The notes beneath the pieces were generated by a model that was not told the DNA's origin, did not search any database, and saw only the letters and a list, made by a program, of their open reading frames with translations. This document shows positions 52,901 to 60,744 of a DNA stretch of 64,000 nt, piece after piece. The DNA comes from Caldilineae bacterium (GTDB lineage Bacteria; Chloroflexota; Anaerolineae; JAAEKA01). Position 1 is the stretch's first letter. Every line of letters begins with the position of its first letter. Position numbers and translations under genes: made by a program. The stretch is from contig JACKBK010000006.1 in assembly GCA_020634555.1 (NCBI GenBank), forward strand, positions 62,001 through 126,000. The letters run 5' to 3'.

Positions 52901-53132
52901 GATCTACATGAAGGAGCGCGGCTGATCGCGATGCACTGTCGCCGGGCAAGCTGCGCATCGCCGTCTCCAGTGTTCCGGCATCAGCGGCGAAAGGATGCGG
53001 GCTGACCCTGGGGCGTCTGCCGCGACGTTTTGCCGCCGGTGGGCCGGGCGAAGCCTCGCACCAGATCGCGAGCGCGCCGTCCGACGCTGGATTGGAAGAT
53101 GAGGGAAGCCAGGCGCAGTGGAGAACAACCAT
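49941..53132 (-). CDS. SNF2 family DEAD/DEAH helicase
   Basis: 1063 residues from ATG 53132 (MVVLHCAWLP is the usual opening of this family); 1076 from ATG 53171. The N-terminal 550 residues are the accessory part seen in bacterial SNF2 proteins that pair with SWIM proteins. The ATPase core has Walker A in DDMGLGKT (near residue 600), DEAQNIKN for motif II, LTGTPVENRLNELW for motif III, and QATDRAFRIGQTRNV for motif VI. It would translocate on double-stranded DNA. Promoter at 53223-53251. Confidence 0.93.
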   Translation of the reverse strand: MVVLHCAWLPSSSNPASDGALAIWCEASPGPPAAKRRGRRPRVSPHPFAADAGTLETAMRSLPGDSASRSAALLHVDLPSRGIQPLSSPDLLVDAEDTPDGETSLATWQVAGCLLSPEDALPWLARLPERDRLPPQVTLGADVKFWRMAARFQLSLLARQRLVPALPEPVAPAAGSQKSQATYRAAWQPSLDDPADRTRLEQLAAAMPPVCRALRLPDDPANPPGPAGLLTNFLHTVTDACVRGWAAQSAATAARVPVRSELRWRNALLRADPAVDGSAGDLARLAGQVNDWLAQLRTDGDEAFRLCFRLEPPEEPPVERNERAWQLRYLLQAADDLSLLVPAEQVWRARGQKLRYLDRRFDQPQEQMLAGLGKASRLFAPIEESLHAARPEAAALTTEEAYTFLRETALLLEESGFGVLAPQWWGRRGASNRLGARLNLRPAQQKAPSGGVGGMSFERIVSVDWSLALGDEPLTLKELERLASLKQPLVRIRGQWAVLDPEQVETAIKFWETRQKTAGELSLQEALRVLLGSQEQIAGIDVVGVSADGWLSRLVEELQTAGGQMAVLPQPAAFSGQLRPYQQRGFSWLAFLRRWGFGACLADDMGLGKTAETIAYLLATRSPGASAGTRASPALVICPTSVVGNWQREIQRFAPSLRVMVHHGGDRRRGEEFAEAARGHDVVISTYALARRDADMMLTIDWGDVILDEAQNIKNPGAKQTQTIRKLPAEHRIALTGTPVENRLNELWSIMHFLNPGYLGSQRDFQRHFARPIEKAGDEEAARRLRSLTQPFILRRLKTDPTIIQDLPDKLEMTTYCTLTAEQATLYQAVVKDSLQQLEVSEGIGRRGLVLATLLKLKQVCNHPAQFLADGSPALLSGPDGPEHRSGKLARLNEMLEEALAEGDQALIFTQFAEMGGLLKRQLQEAFGQEVLFLHGGTPLSKRDEMVARFQSRRSPALFILSLKAGGTGLNLTAANHVFHFDRWWNPAVENQATDRAFRIGQTRNVHVHKLVCAGTLEEAIDDLIERKQALADAVVGAGEGWLTELSTDDLRQLLTLRQDAAG

Positions 53133-53222
53133 GGGGGTGTGATTAACGATGTCTTGTGAGATGAGAGCCAATGGCCGCCAGGGCCAGAGGTCTGTCCGCC
53201 CTCTGGCCGGTCATCACGGTCA

Positions 53223-53251
53223 ATCATAGCCCGTCCGATGTATCCTGTCAA
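53223..53251 (-). promoter_or_regulatory. Sigma-70 promoter for the SNF2 helicase gene
   Basis: Minus strand TTGACA (53251-53246), 17-bp spacer, TATGAT (53228-53223). The start near 53216 would include both possible start codons of the helicase. Confidence 0.7.
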
Positions 53252-53290
53252 TGTCGTGTGGTTGCGCTTCAAAGTCACTTTGTACAATGA

Positions 53291-53319
53291 TTGCATCCCA
53301 TTTGAAAACTGGATATAAT
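53291..53319 (+). promoter_or_regulatory. Sigma-70 promoter for the STAND ATPase gene
   Basis: TTGCAT (53291-53296) and TATAAT (53314-53319), 17-bp spacer; leader of about 75 nt to ATG 53400. A weaker set (TTGCGC, TACAAT, 15-bp spacer) lies just upstream at 53262-53288. Confidence 0.7.
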
Positions 53320-53399
53320 CAACAAAGTCACCCCGTCTTTGTGCTGGTACGTTGACGGTGTTCTGACATGTCAACCACGGTTTACCAAAGGTAATCGCC

Positions 53400-55490
53400 A
53401 TGTCTCCTCGCCTATCTGATCGAATTAGCGCCGCGCGCCGGCACCGTTTTATAGGTCGTGTGGCTGAGCAAGCCCTTTTTGAGTCTGCCATCAGCGCCGA
53501 CGATCTTCCCTTCAATGTCTTGCACGTCTACGGCCCCGGTGGTGTCGGCAAAACGAGCCTGCTGCGCCAGTTTGCCGAGATCAGCCAAAGCCACGGCGCG
53601 GCCGCCTACAGCATCGACGCACGCAACACTGAGCCTGCACCAGACTCGTTTCTCGCCGCGCTGAGCATGGCGATGGGATCGAATCCGGCCGAGTCGCCGG
53701 CCGACGTGCTGGCACAGCGCAAGGCGCGAGCGGTGATTCTTGTTGATACCTTCGAGAAGTTGTCGCCGCTGGAGGACTGGCTGCGCGACGGGTTCCTGCC
53801 GCGGTTGCCGGAGTCAGTCCTGGTCGTTCTGGCCGGCCGCAACCCGTTGAGCTCAACCTGGCGCGCCGATCCGGGATGGCAACCTTTTCTGCGCAGTGTG
53901 GCGTTGCGCAACCTCAGCCCCGAGGAAGGGCGCAGCTATTTGAAGCAGCGCAACCTGCCCGCCGACGAACTTCAGTCTGTTCTCGACTTCACCCACAGCT
54001 ATCCCCTCGCGTTGTCGCTGGTGGCCGATATGTACGACCAGCGGCCCGATTTCCGCTTTATGCCGGCCGCTGCGCCCGATGTTATCAAGATGCTGTTGGA
54101 GCAGTTTCTGCAGCGCGTACCCGGCCCGGCGCACCGTGCGGCGCTGGAAGCCTGCGCGTTGGTGCGTGTGATGACCGAGTCGTTGTTGGCCGAGATGCTC
54201 AACATGCCAGAGCCCAACGACCTGTTCGATTGGCTGCGAAGTCTGTCGTTTATCGAGACCCGACCGGGCGGCCTGTTTCCCCACGACCTGGCACGCGATG
54301 CACTGGTGGTCGATCTGCGCTGGCGCAACCCGGAGTGGTACGGCGAGATGCACCGGCGGGCGCGGGCGCACTATACACAACGCCTGCAAAGCACCAATGG
54401 GCCGGAACAACAACTTGCCCTCTTCGATCTGGTTTTTCTGCACCGTGATAACCCAATGGTGCGCCCTTTCTTCGAATGGCAAACCAGCGGCAGAATGCTG
54501 CCCGACATGCTGCGCGATGCGGACGGTAGCGTCTTGCTGGACATGGTCTCCCGTCTCGAGGGACCGCAGTCGGCGCACCTGGCCGCCCAGCTGTTTGAGC
54601 AACAGCCGGAGAACGTGATAGTCTTCCGCGACGGCGAAGGTCAGGCCACCGGCTTCCTGACCCTGATCAACTTGAACCGGCTGAATGCCGCTGATCGGGA
54701 GCAGGACCAGGCGTTTGTCAGCGCCTGGCGCTATCTTCGACAGCGGCGCGCGCCGCTACGCGCTGGCGAGTCGGCCACCTATTTCCGCTTCTGGATGGCC
54801 GACGACACCTATCAGGGTGTGTCGCCAACGCAGAGTCTGATCTTCATCAACATGGTGCGTCACTATCTGACCACGCCAGGCCTGGCCTTCACCTTCATTC
54901 CCTGCGCCGATCCTGATTTTTGGACCGAGGTGTTCGCCTATGCCGATCTGGCGCGGCTGCCCGATGCTGATTTCGAGATCGACGGACGCCGCTTTGGCGT
55001 CTACGGACACGATTGGCGCGCCACGCCGCCGGCCGCCTGGCTGGAGCTGTTGGCTGAGCGCGAGACTGCCCTGGCGCCGGAGACGATCCAGCCGCCACCG
55101 CCGGAGGAGCGGCTTGTCGTCCTCAGCGCAGAAGAGTTTGGCGACGCGGTGATCAACGGGCTGCGCGAGATGTCCAGGCCCGGCGGCCTGCGGGACAATC
55201 CACTGCTGCGCTCACGATTGGTAGTGCAACGCGCCGGATCCGATTCTGGTGAAAGCCAACGCAACACCGCGCTGGATGAGTTGCTGCGCGAGGCGGTTGC
55301 CAGCCTGCAGATGTCACCCAAAGATCTGAAGTATTACCGCGCTGTGTATCACACCTACGTACAGCCGGCTGCTACACAAGAGTTGGCTGCCGAGCTGCTG
55401 GATCTGCCTTTTAGCACCTATCGCCGGCACCTGAAGACAGGCATCACTCTGGTGACAGAGATGCTGTGGCAGGCAGAACTCGATACGTAG
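53400..55490 (+). CDS. STAND-type ATPase regulator
   Basis: 696 residues. Walker A GPGGVGKTS at 45-53, Walker B AVILVDTFEK at 111-120, then LVVLAGRNPL as sensor-like strand, and a winged-helix-like region (about 240-310: ALEACALVRVMTESLLAEML). The middle (about 410-570, TGFLTLINLN, FRFWMADDTYQ) has the look of a GNAT-like domain but without a clear acetyl-CoA loop. The C-terminal AAELLDLPFSTYRRHLK looks like a helix-turn-helix. Probably a signal-dependent switch, possibly for the following monooxygenase gene. Confidence 0.72.
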   Translation: MSPRLSDRISAARRHRFIGRVAEQALFESAISADDLPFNVLHVYGPGGVGKTSLLRQFAEISQSHGAAAYSIDARNTEPAPDSFLAALSMAMGSNPAESPADVLAQRKARAVILVDTFEKLSPLEDWLRDGFLPRLPESVLVVLAGRNPLSSTWRADPGWQPFLRSVALRNLSPEEGRSYLKQRNLPADELQSVLDFTHSYPLALSLVADMYDQRPDFRFMPAAAPDVIKMLLEQFLQRVPGPAHRAALEACALVRVMTESLLAEMLNMPEPNDLFDWLRSLSFIETRPGGLFPHDLARDALVVDLRWRNPEWYGEMHRRARAHYTQRLQSTNGPEQQLALFDLVFLHRDNPMVRPFFEWQTSGRMLPDMLRDADGSVLLDMVSRLEGPQSAHLAAQLFEQQPENVIVFRDGEGQATGFLTLINLNRLNAADREQDQAFVSAWRYLRQRRAPLRAGESATYFRFWMADDTYQGVSPTQSLIFINMVRHYLTTPGLAFTFIPCADPDFWTEVFAYADLARLPDADFEIDGRRFGVYGHDWRATPPAAWLELLAERETALAPETIQPPPPEERLVVLSAEEFGDAVINGLREMSRPGGLRDNPLLRSRLVVQRAGSDSGESQRNTALDELLREAVASLQMSPKDLKYYRAVYHTYVQPAATQELAAELLDLPFSTYRRHLKTGITLVTEMLWQAELDT

Positions 55491-55510
55491 GAAAATCGTA
55501 ACTGTTCACC

Positions 55511-55579
55511 CGTCATTGCCGTGAAGGCGGGAGTCTAGTGACTGTGAAGACGTGGATTCCCGCCTCCGCGGGAATGACG
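55511..55579. repeat. CCCGCG-type palindromic repeat, single copy
   Basis: Same design as the pair at 29367: left arm CGTCATTGCCGTGAAGGCGG, right hairpin ATTCCCGCCTCCGCGGGAAT, and ends that pair with each other (CGTCATT/AATGACG). Confidence 0.8.
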
Positions 55580-55664
55580 CAACAGTGAAGGGTTCATAAT
55601 AACGGAAAATTGATCAACAATTGAGCACCTTTTGGTCTGGAGATCAGCCAGCCAACGGAGATAG

Positions 55665-55700
55665 ACTGCGGTTGTCGTTGTGACAACCGCAGTTTTATTT
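55665..55700 (+). terminator. Intrinsic terminator/attenuator before the monooxygenase gene
   Basis: Stem ACTGCGGTTGTC/GACAACCGCAGT with loop GTTGT, followed by TTTATTT. It lies 85 bp before the monooxygenase start and 175 bp after the ATPase stop, so it may end the ATPase transcript or attenuate read-through. Confidence 0.78.
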
Positions 55701-55783
55701 AAGAGCGGCCATCGGCAACAGCGCCTGCTCCACTAATTTTGGATCAACCCACAGATCAAACGCAGACAAAGGAGAGTCGAAGA

Positions 55784-57184
55784 ATGTTAACTTCCAAGTC
55801 CGACACCCACGTTGTGGTCATGGGCGCAAGCATGGGCGGCCTGCTGGCTGCCAGAGTGCTCAGCAATCATTTCGGCCAGGTCACGCTGGTCGAGCGCGAT
55901 CCGGTACATGACCAGCCGGAATCGCGCAAGGGCCAGCCGCAGACCCGCCATCTCCATGGCCTGCTGGCCAGCGGCCTGGATATTCTAACCCGTTACTACC
56001 CCGATCTGCCGGAGGCATTGACAGCCAGAGGTGCGCTGGTTACCGATATGACGGAACATATGCAGTGGTATGCCTTTGGCGGCTACCGCAAGCGGTTTTC
56101 CATGGGCGTGCGCGCCGCGCTGATGAGCCGTCCGCTCCTGGAGTACCTGATCCGCCAGCGCACCCTGGCCTTGCCCAACATCACGCTGTTAGACAACACA
56201 GCGGTCAAAGGACTGGCTATCACGACCGACCGCCAACGGGTGACCGGCGTCCAGGTCGAGCGCCGCAACGACGATGCAGACGTACACACCCTGGCCGCTG
56301 ATCTGGTGGTGGACGCCACCGGCCGCGGCTCGCGCACCCCCCAATGGCTGGCCGAGATGGGCTATGTCGCGCCGGACGAGAGCGAGGTCAAGGTTAACGT
56401 CGGCTACGCCTCGCGCGTCTATCGCCGTAACCCCGCGGACCCGCTCGCCAACGACTGGATTCTGGTGACTCCCGATGCGCCCAGAGAAACGCGCTTCGGC
56501 GGCATGTTCCCCATCGAGGGCAATCGCTGGATCGTGTCACTGGGTGGTTGGATGGGCGACCACGCCCCCATCGACGAGCCAGGTTTTCTGGAATATGCCC
56601 GGTCGCTGCCGGCGCCTGATATCTACGAGACGATCCGGGACGCCGAGCCGCTGTCGGACATCATCCCGCACAAGTTTGTCTCCAGCCTGCGCCGCCACTA
56701 TGAAAAGCTGGCGCGGTTTCCGGAAGGTCTGCTGGTGATGGGCGATGCGATCAGCAGTTTTAACCCAACCTACGGCCAGGGCATGACCTCGGCGGCCATG
56801 CAGGCCATCGAACTGGACCAACTGCTGGCGGAGAGCGACATCAGCCAGCCCGGCCTGGCAGCAGCGTTCTTCAAACGGGCCGCCAGGGTGGTGGACATTC
56901 CCTGGCAGTTGGCCGTTGGTGAGGACTTCCGTTTTCCAGGAACGACCGGCCCCAAGCCTGCCGGCATCGATCTGATCAACCGCTACGTCGCGGCCGTCCA
57001 CCGGGCAACTCAGGACGACATCGTGGTCGGCGCGGCCTTCATCAACGTGATGAACCTGACGGCCGCGCCCACCAGCCTGATGACTCCCGGCATGATGCTG
57101 CGGGTCTGGCGAGCTAACCGGCGCCTGAATCAGCAGCCCAGCAAGCAGAACCGGCTCACGAGTTCATCGACCGTTCCCGCCTGA
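55784..57184 (+). CDS. FAD-dependent monooxygenase/oxidoreductase
   Basis: 466 residues from ATG 55784 with AGGAGA upstream. N-terminal FAD-binding fold VVVMGASMGGLLAARVL (11-27) followed by a Glu at the end of strand 2 (LVERDP). The GD motif LLVMGDAISSFNPTYGQGM marks the second FAD contact, as in PHBH-type hydroxylases and geranylgeranyl reductase-like enzymes. HLHGLLASGLDIL suggests the subgroup common in actinobacterial and chloroflexal secondary metabolism. Substrate unknown. A terminator-like hairpin separates it from the ATPase gene. Confidence 0.8.
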   Translation: MLTSKSDTHVVVMGASMGGLLAARVLSNHFGQVTLVERDPVHDQPESRKGQPQTRHLHGLLASGLDILTRYYPDLPEALTARGALVTDMTEHMQWYAFGGYRKRFSMGVRAALMSRPLLEYLIRQRTLALPNITLLDNTAVKGLAITTDRQRVTGVQVERRNDDADVHTLAADLVVDATGRGSRTPQWLAEMGYVAPDESEVKVNVGYASRVYRRNPADPLANDWILVTPDAPRETRFGGMFPIEGNRWIVSLGGWMGDHAPIDEPGFLEYARSLPAPDIYETIRDAEPLSDIIPHKFVSSLRRHYEKLARFPEGLLVMGDAISSFNPTYGQGMTSAAMQAIELDQLLAESDISQPGLAAAFFKRAARVVDIPWQLAVGEDFRFPGTTGPKPAGIDLINRYVAAVHRATQDDIVVGAAFINVMNLTAAPTSLMTPGMMLRVWRANRRLNQQPSKQNRLTSSSTVPA

Positions 57185-57251
57185 AACACGCGCTGTGCTG
57201 TCTTCGTGAGATCGCGGACCATCCGAACACGGAACGGCGTTGAAACGCTTA

Positions 57252-59381
57252 CTACGAACAAGTCTGTATCGCAGTTGCCAGCGCGACCACGTGCGGCGCC
57301 GGCGTTTGAGGGCCGATGCCGCACGCGGAGCCTGCGACGAAGCCGCCGCCCGCTCCCATCTCAACGCACAGACTGCGAGCGTGTGCCTGAATAGCCTCTA
57401 CCGGTCCCGCCATCAGCAGATCGTTGGGAAAGCCGCCGGCCAACGCCATCTTACCGGCCCACGCCCGACGCATCTCGGCCAGATCGTTGTGAGCCGGATC
57501 GACCGGATGCACGAAGTCGAAACCAACCTCATGCAACAGCGGCATGACGGCCCCGACTTGGCCTGGCGTGTGAATACCGACCGGCTTGCCGTGTTCCATA
57601 GCCGGCGCGATCAGCCGGCGCGCCCGTTCGCCATACACCGTTTCCAGCAGATCGAGAGCCAGTCGCGGCCCTTGCGGCCCGCTGAGCACGTCGCTGATCA
57701 ACACAGCAGCCAGCTCGTCACCGAAGCGGTCGCACAGAGCGCGCAGCAGGCGAAGCTGGTGTTTCAGCAGATCGTCCATGCGGCGCTCCGCCAGCGGACG
57801 ATCTGCCTGCATAAGTTGCGCCAGGTCGAAGGCATCTTCATTGCCGGCCCCCATCACCCCTGTAATGTGGACGATAACACCGACATCTGTCTCCCGGACA
57901 GCGCGCAGATAACGCTCCAGATAGTTTAGCTGATCCAGCAGGGGCGCGGCAGGCCGGCCGAGCTCGCCCGCGCCGCCGTTTTGGTTGCCGCCTGGCCAGG
58001 AGAGGTCGCACACCACGGCGTCCATGCCCAGCCGTCCGGCCAGTTCGACGTGGTCCTCGGGCGTAGCCGGACGTCCGCTGAGCGGATCGTGTTGCGCCGG
58101 CCTGCCCAGCATATGCGAATAGAGGGCTGGACTGTTGATCCACATCTCCAGATAGGGCGTCCGGTCGGCCGGCTCGTGCCGGAGGGTCGCCAGCAGGCGG
58201 TCCACATCCGCTTGCGGCGTTTCCACCGCGGCCACGCGGGAAGCGACCAAGACACCCATTGCACCAAGACTTGCCCGGCTGGCCTCCACCACCTCCGGCG
58301 GCACGCGCGGCGCGATGCTCACCGACTCTGGCGCACCGAAGGCAACGGGCAGGCTGAGCGAGTTGCCACCCGGGTCAGAAAGCCGTGCGCCGCAGGAATA
58401 GCGCACCACCAGCCGCGTTGGCAGCACCACCTGGCGGGCCGGCAAATCCTCATCGGCGGCCAGGCGGCTGAGCAACAGTTGCGCCGCGTTGACCCCTAAA
58501 TCGTAGACCGGTTGGCTGGCGACGGTCAGAAACGGGAACAGATGCGATGCGTGCGGCAGGTCGTCGAAACTGACCAGTGCGATGTCGTGGGGGATGCGCA
58601 GTCCATGGCGGCCCACGGCATCGATGATGCCCATGGCGATGGTGTTGTTGGCGGCGAAGATGGCCGTTGGAGGGTGGGACATGCGCAGCAGGGTGTCGGC
58701 CTCGCGCTCGCCAGCGCCGGCGCGGAACTCGCCAAAGCGGATCAGCGCCGGATCGGCCGCGATGCCGGCGTCACTCAGCGCCAGATGATAGCCCACCACC
58801 CGGTCGATGGCGGTGGACGTGTTGGCTGGGCCGGTAACGACCGCGATGCGCCGGTGTCCCAGCGCAATCAGATGCCTGACCAGCGCGCGCGCGCCGGCCA
58901 CCGAGTCGCCGCGCACCGTGTCCACCTCCCAACCGGCGATGTCGCGGTCCACAACGACAACCGGAATGTTCCGCCGGCGCAGCTTCTCCAGGTTGTCCGC
59001 ATCGGTGTCATAAGGTGCGATGATGACGCCATCGACCTGCTGGCTGATCACCACGTCGAGATAGCTCTGTTGCTTGGCGGGGTTCTCGTCGGTGTTGCAG
59101 AGAAAGACTGAATACCCTTTTCCCTGCGCGGCATCCTCAACGCCGCGCGCGATGGTGGTCCAGAAGGTGTTGTTGACATCGGGAACGATGAGGGCGACGG
59201 TGAAGGTCTGGCGGGAACGCAGGCTGCGGGCCGCGATGCTTGGCACATAGCCCAGCTCTTCAATGGCGCGCTGCACTCGCGCCTGGGTGGTCGAGCTGAC
59301 CCGGTTGGAGTTGTTGAGCACCCGCGACACCGTAACCGCCGACACGCCGGCCAGCTTGGCTACGTCATGGATAGTTGCCAA
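57252..59381 (-). CDS. LacI family regulator fused to a uroporphyrinogen decarboxylase-like domain
   Basis: A single uninterrupted frame of 709 residues. Residues 1-50 are a LacI helix-turn-helix (TIHDVAKLAGVSAVTVSRVL); 55-330 the sugar-binding domain, ending in the usual LPTRLVVRYSCGA. After a linker of about 60 residues a complete URO-D-like domain begins at VDRLLATLRHEPADRTP and runs to the end, with EHGKPVGIHTPGQVG and GGGFVAGSACGIGPQTP. URO-D-like proteins often stand beside LacI genes in sugar clusters but fusion is unusual. The start is taken as TTG 59381, with AAGGGAGA before it; ATG 59399 would contain that site. It may regulate the AKR, ADH and rhaB genes. Confidence 0.85.
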   Translation of the reverse strand: MATIHDVAKLAGVSAVTVSRVLNNSNRVSSTTQARVQRAIEELGYVPSIAARSLRSRQTFTVALIVPDVNNTFWTTIARGVEDAAQGKGYSVFLCNTDENPAKQQSYLDVVISQQVDGVIIAPYDTDADNLEKLRRRNIPVVVVDRDIAGWEVDTVRGDSVAGARALVRHLIALGHRRIAVVTGPANTSTAIDRVVGYHLALSDAGIAADPALIRFGEFRAGAGEREADTLLRMSHPPTAIFAANNTIAMGIIDAVGRHGLRIPHDIALVSFDDLPHASHLFPFLTVASQPVYDLGVNAAQLLLSRLAADEDLPARQVVLPTRLVVRYSCGARLSDPGGNSLSLPVAFGAPESVSIAPRVPPEVVEASRASLGAMGVLVASRVAAVETPQADVDRLLATLRHEPADRTPYLEMWINSPALYSHMLGRPAQHDPLSGRPATPEDHVELAGRLGMDAVVCDLSWPGGNQNGGAGELGRPAAPLLDQLNYLERYLRAVRETDVGVIVHITGVMGAGNEDAFDLAQLMQADRPLAERRMDDLLKHQLRLLRALCDRFGDELAAVLISDVLSGPQGPRLALDLLETVYGERARRLIAPAMEHGKPVGIHTPGQVGAVMPLLHEVGFDFVHPVDPAHNDLAEMRRAWAGKMALAGGFPNDLLMAGPVEAIQAHARSLCVEMGAGGGFVAGSACGIGPQTPAPHVVALATAIQTCS

Positions 59382-59463
59382 AACACAATCTCCCTTCATC
59401 CGCCGCGTGTCGGACGACAGTCACTTGTGGGGACTCCTGATAACCACTCAACCTTCATTGTTG

Positions 59464-59530
59464 CGTCACTCCCGCGCAGGCGGGAGTCCAGCGCCCGTGA
59501 AGATGTGGATTCCCGCCTTCGCGGGAATGA
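59464..59530. repeat. CCCGCG-type palindromic repeat, single copy
   Basis: Left hairpin CTCCCGCGCAGGCGGGAG, right hairpin ATTCCCGCCTTCGCGGGAAT, outer ends able to pair. Lies in the 5' flank of the lacI-uroD gene, between it and the alcohol dehydrogenase gene. A related AGGTGAC-T-GTCACCT palindrome is 44 bp further on (59574-59588). Confidence 0.82.
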
Positions 59531-59599
59531 AGGGTGAGCAGTTATTACTCCTGAAGCCCAGCAAAGGAGCCGAAGGTGACTGTCACCTCAACAAGCGCG

Positions 59600-60619
59600 C
59601 TACGCTGCTACGTCCACCATCACCTTCGTAAAACTCACCGGGTCGGCGTCCCAGGCGCGCAGCGCTTCGCCGGCTTCCGCGAACGGGAAGGTGCGGCTGA
59701 TCAGCTCAGGAAAAGGCCGCTCGCGCGCCTCCAGCATCTTGATGACGGCGGGAAAGACGCGCAGGGCGTTGCGCGCGCCGCAGATGTCCAGCTCTTTGCG
59801 CACGAAAAGCGCGGTGTCGTAGCAGACGTCCTGCTTGGCGTAGCCAACATAGACCACTCGCCCGGCAAAGGCGACCGCATCCACGGCCAGCCGAAAGGTC
59901 TGCGGCAGCCCGACCGCCTCGACCGCCACGCTAACGCCGTCGCCGCCGGTGAGATCACGTACCGCGTGCAGCACATCCGCCTGGGCTGAGTTGATGGTGT
60001 GGCGGGCGCCAAATCGCCGCGCGCCGGCCAGCTTGCCGTCATCGATGTCGCTGGCAATAACCGTGGCGCCTTTACGAGCCGCAGCCGCGATCACGCCGAT
60101 GCCGACCACGCCGCAACCCATGACCAGAACCGTGTCGGTCTCGCTGATACGGCCGCGGTTGGCAGCATGGTAGCCAACGCTGAGCGGTTCCGTCAGCGCC
60201 AGTTCCGGCAGCGTCAGGCGGGTACTGGTGAATACCTTGCTGTAGTGGATCGCCACCAACCGCGTCAACGCGCCATCGCGCTGCAGGCCCATGGTCTCGT
60301 TGAACTGGCAGCAGTTGGGCCGGCCGGCCCGGCAGGCCGGGCAGATGCCACATTCGGAGTAGGGCGACAAGACGACCTGCGCGCCCTGGGCGATGCGGTC
60401 GGGCACAGCCGCGCCCTTGTCCACCACAATCCCGCTGGCCTCGTGGCCGAGAACGCGCGGATAGCGCATCAATGGAAACGTGCCGCGGTAAGCGTTGAGG
60501 TCGCTGCCACACATTCCCACGGTGCGCATCTCGACCAGAACCTCCTCCGCGCCAAGGTGGGGTTCAGGTATTTCGACGAGTTCAATCTGGCGCGGCGCAA
60601 CGAGTCGAACTGCTTGCAT
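59600..60619 (-). CDS. Zinc-binding alcohol dehydrogenase (sugar/polyol type)
   Basis: 339 residues from ATG 60619 (GGAG upstream). Medium-chain dehydrogenase pattern: catalytic zinc ligands Cys in MCGSDLNAY and the GHE motif (LGHEASGIV), the structural zinc loop CGICPACRAGRPNCC, and the NAD-binding VMGCGVVGIGVIAAA. Relatives oxidise secondary alcohol groups of sugars or polyols. It lies between the lacI-uroD gene and the aldo/keto reductase on the same strand. The long frame upstream of ATG 60619 has no homology and is not used. Confidence 0.87.
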   Translation of the reverse strand: MQAVRLVAPRQIELVEIPEPHLGAEEVLVEMRTVGMCGSDLNAYRGTFPLMRYPRVLGHEASGIVVDKGAAVPDRIAQGAQVVLSPYSECGICPACRAGRPNCCQFNETMGLQRDGALTRLVAIHYSKVFTSTRLTLPELALTEPLSVGYHAANRGRISETDTVLVMGCGVVGIGVIAAAARKGATVIASDIDDGKLAGARRFGARHTINSAQADVLHAVRDLTGGDGVSVAVEAVGLPQTFRLAVDAVAFAGRVVYVGYAKQDVCYDTALFVRKELDICGARNALRVFPAVIKMLEARERPFPELISRTFPFAEAGEALRAWDADPVSFTKVMVDVAA

Positions 60620-60744
60620 GGGTGGCTCCACAGTAATCGGCCAGGCGACAGAACTTCCGCCACCAATTTCACGAATTTCACCAATTCTGGTTCCGAAATT
60701 CGTACCATCCGTGTAATTCGTGGCAGATGCTCGGCTCTGGCAGT

